DNA from: Natronoglycomyces albus
GTDB lineage: Bacteria; Actinomycetota; Actinomycetes; Mycobacteriales; Micromonosporaceae
NCBI RefSeq assembly: GCF_016925535.1
Contig: NZ_CP070496.1
Coordinates: 2,294,001 to 2,358,000 of the forward strand
Reading direction: 5' to 3'
DNA: 64,000 nt
Part shown: piece after piece, positions 62,543 to 64,000 of the stretch
Layout: each line of letters opens with the position of its first letter
How positions within the stretch are numbered: the first letter of the stretch is position 1
The notes under the pieces: model-generated
The model's input: the letters and a program-made list of their open reading frames with translations, nothing else
The model's database searches: none
Told to the model about the DNA's origin: nothing
Translations under genes and position numbers: made by a program

Positions 62543-63937
62543 ATGTCCCCATCCACTCAACCGCGCCGGTCTCGCAAACGGCGTGCCGCACTTGCGGTAG
62601 CAGCGATGTTCGCCGCCCAAGGCGCGCTATTCCTCGCCCCGCAAACCGTCTCCGCCGACGAAAGCCAGTCGTTCCCCATCGTGGACGGCTTCCTCGACTG
62701 GGGATTCAAGGAATCCTTCCGCAACTACGTGTCTGGGCCCATCGCCGGCGGTGACATCACCGTGTCTGACGGAGCCGAACGCAACGGCGACGGCTCGTTT
62801 AGATTCACCGACGCCACCGGAGAGTACTCCCGCACCAGCCACAACGTTTCGGTGGAGACCGAAGGGACCGTGCACTTCCACGGTCACTCCGGGGACCTCG
62901 ATGTGACATTCGAGAACATCAGAGTGCAAACCGACCATGCCGCCAACAGCGGCAAGGTCATCATCGACGTCACGTCGGGCTCCAATTCCTACCCCGACAC
63001 TCACTTTGCCGACCTGGACCTCGAAGGGCTGTCGTGGGATCGGGGCGATCTAACCATCATGAGCGACATCCCCTCGGTGTTGACCGAGGCCGGATCGGAC
63101 TCCATGGTCGCACTCATCAACGGCAACGAGTCCCGGTTCTATCAAGCAGGCGAAACCCTTGACCCGTTGACCATCGCTATTGAGGCTGACGCTTCCGGCG
63201 GTGGCAGCGGCGGCAGCGGTGGAGGTGGCGGTGGAGGTGGCGACACCGGCGACAAGGGCGAGGAGGACGACGAAAAGAAGAAGCGCCACGAGGACGAGCC
63301 CGATGGCCCCCTGACCATCGAGGACGGACGCCTGGACTGGGGCTTCAAAGACTCCTTCCGCAACTACATCACCGGACCGATCGCCAACGGCACGATCACC
63401 GTTGCCGGTGGCGCGGAGAACAACTCATCCTCATTTGGCTTCGTCGACGCCCACGGCACCTTTGACCCTGACACCGGCGAGCTAGACGCCCGGTTCTCCG
63501 GATCAGTGAACTTCTATGGCCACTCCGGCTCGCTAGATCTCACCTTCGAAGACCTGCGCATCGCTGGGGAGGCCAGCAACCTGAAGCTGTACACCAATGG
63601 AGCCCCCATCGCCGACCTTAAGGTGGACGCCCTCGCCCTCAAAGGCGACCAGCTTGTGCTGGCCGACGTACCGGCGACGCTCACCGAGCAGGGCGCAGAC
63701 CTCATGGCAGGCGACGTCAACGGTAACGAGGTGCGCTTCTACGAGCCCGGTGACGCCCTAGACCTGGTGTATGTGGCACTGGCCTTCGAAGAAGGGGTGG
63801 ACCTTGGCAGCGGCACCGGCCGACTGCCGGTCACTGGTACCACGCTCACCTGGGCCCTGGCCGGTGGCGCCGCGCTACTAGTGGTGGGAACGGCCGCCCT
63901 CGTGATGACGCGCCGCCGTGTCACCATGCCCGCTTAA
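62543..63937 (+). CDS. Double HtaA-domain protein with LPVTG cell-wall anchor
   Basis: 464 residues, 8 bases after the first HtaA gene, with AAGGAG upstream. Signal peptide to about 37 ending TVSADE. HtaA domain 1 starts FLDWGFKESFRNYVSGPIAG; domain 2 starts RLDWGFKDSFRNYITGPIAN. They are joined by a poly-Gly/Ser stretch followed by a Lys/Glu/Asp-rich linker (about 215-255). The C-terminus has LPVTG, a hydrophobic helix and RRR, the full sortase signal. So one HtaA partner is covalently wall-bound while the other is membrane-held, which could form a heme relay across the wall. Confidence 0.92.
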   Translation: MSPSTQPRRSRKRRAALAVAAMFAAQGALFLAPQTVSADESQSFPIVDGFLDWGFKESFRNYVSGPIAGGDITVSDGAERNGDGSFRFTDATGEYSRTSHNVSVETEGTVHFHGHSGDLDVTFENIRVQTDHAANSGKVIIDVTSGSNSYPDTHFADLDLEGLSWDRGDLTIMSDIPSVLTEAGSDSMVALINGNESRFYQAGETLDPLTIAIEADASGGGSGGSGGGGGGGGDTGDKGEEDDEKKKRHEDEPDGPLTIEDGRLDWGFKDSFRNYITGPIANGTITVAGGAENNSSSFGFVDAHGTFDPDTGELDARFSGSVNFYGHSGSLDLTFEDLRIAGEASNLKLYTNGAPIADLKVDALALKGDQLVLADVPATLTEQGADLMAGDVNGNEVRFYEPGDALDLVYVALAFEEGVDLGSGTGRLPVTGTTLTWALAGGAALLVVGTAALVMTRRRVTMPA

Positions 63938-64000
63938 TAGCCACCATGACCGAAAGCCGGTAAGTGTGTTCAGGTCGGGCTGAGGCACCCGCCTTGGCCC
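63938..64000 (+). other. Window end after HtaA gene
   Basis: 63 bases with no gene visible. The sequence GGTCGGGCTGAGGCACCCGCC could begin a small terminator; the next gene lies beyond the window. Confidence 0.4.

Noticed and set aside
63190-63250. Short GGTGGC-type repeats as a possible repeat array
   Set aside because: They encode a Gly/Ser linker inside the LPVTG protein and are simple low-complexity coding sequence.

Overview
The window comes from a high-GC actinomycete chromosome. The evidence is the arg order argC-J-B-D-F-R-G-H downstream of pheST and infC-rpmI-rplT, DtxR/IdeR iron boxes, HtaA-type heme receptors with an LPVTG anchor, NarL-type two-component pairs, a DyP peroxidase paired with a PCu(A)C chaperone, and a WXG100-like secretion candidate. 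Many genes overlap by 4 bases (ATGA or GTGA), so the genome is compact. Some membrane and secretion proteins look like those of Glycomycetaceae or Micromonosporales, but the genus cannot be fixed from sequence alone.

Left edge (1-6934): a visibly GC-richer, accessory-looking block. It holds the end of a transporter, a tightly packed run of SDR reductase, alpha/beta hydrolase, unknown protein and LLM flavin oxidoreductase, then a divergent HTH regulator and DHA2-type MFS exporter. The block stops inside a large serine recombinase that has lost its catalytic N-terminus. The recombinase frame runs antisense into a tRNA cluster (Val-GAC, Cys-GCA, Gly-GCC), so this looks like the edge of an old integrated element with a second, later rearrangement.

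7-21 kb: tex, a histidine kinase/response regulator pair followed by an MMPL exporter, a methyltransferase, an IS5-type transposase remnant, a GNAT acetyltransferase, an AhpD-like protein with a small membrane protein, and a second kinase/regulator pair. A gene-free 1.1 kb stretch then carries two nearly identical 162-bp miniature transposons. Their ends (GAGCTC) and TAA target duplication match the end of the IS5-type remnant.

21-30 kb: the complete arginine operon on the minus strand, coupled by overlaps from argC to argR, with AT-rich ArgR-site candidates before argC. 30-33 kb: three plus-strand genes resembling a type VII secretion substrate with two membrane partners. 33-35.6 kb: an AGCS amino-acid/sodium symporter and a spermidine-synthase-like methyltransferase.

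35.7-41.8 kb, minus strand: infC-rpmI-rplT, an rRNA methyltransferase, pheS and pheT. infC appears to start at AUU behind a strong Shine-Dalgarno sequence, and its leader carries an attenuator-like hairpin. 42-56.5 kb: a PH-domain membrane protein, a VapBC-like pair with a degenerate PIN active site, Xaa-Pro aminopeptidase, a candidate structured small RNA, an EamA transporter with a lipoprotein, kynA-kynU, a glyoxalase-like protein, aconitase, and a membrane protein/PCu(A)C/DyP group. 56.8-64 kb: a membrane protein, hmuTUV, and divergently two double-HtaA heme-binding surface proteins under IdeR boxes.

No CRISPR array, rRNA gene, replication origin or complete prophage was seen.
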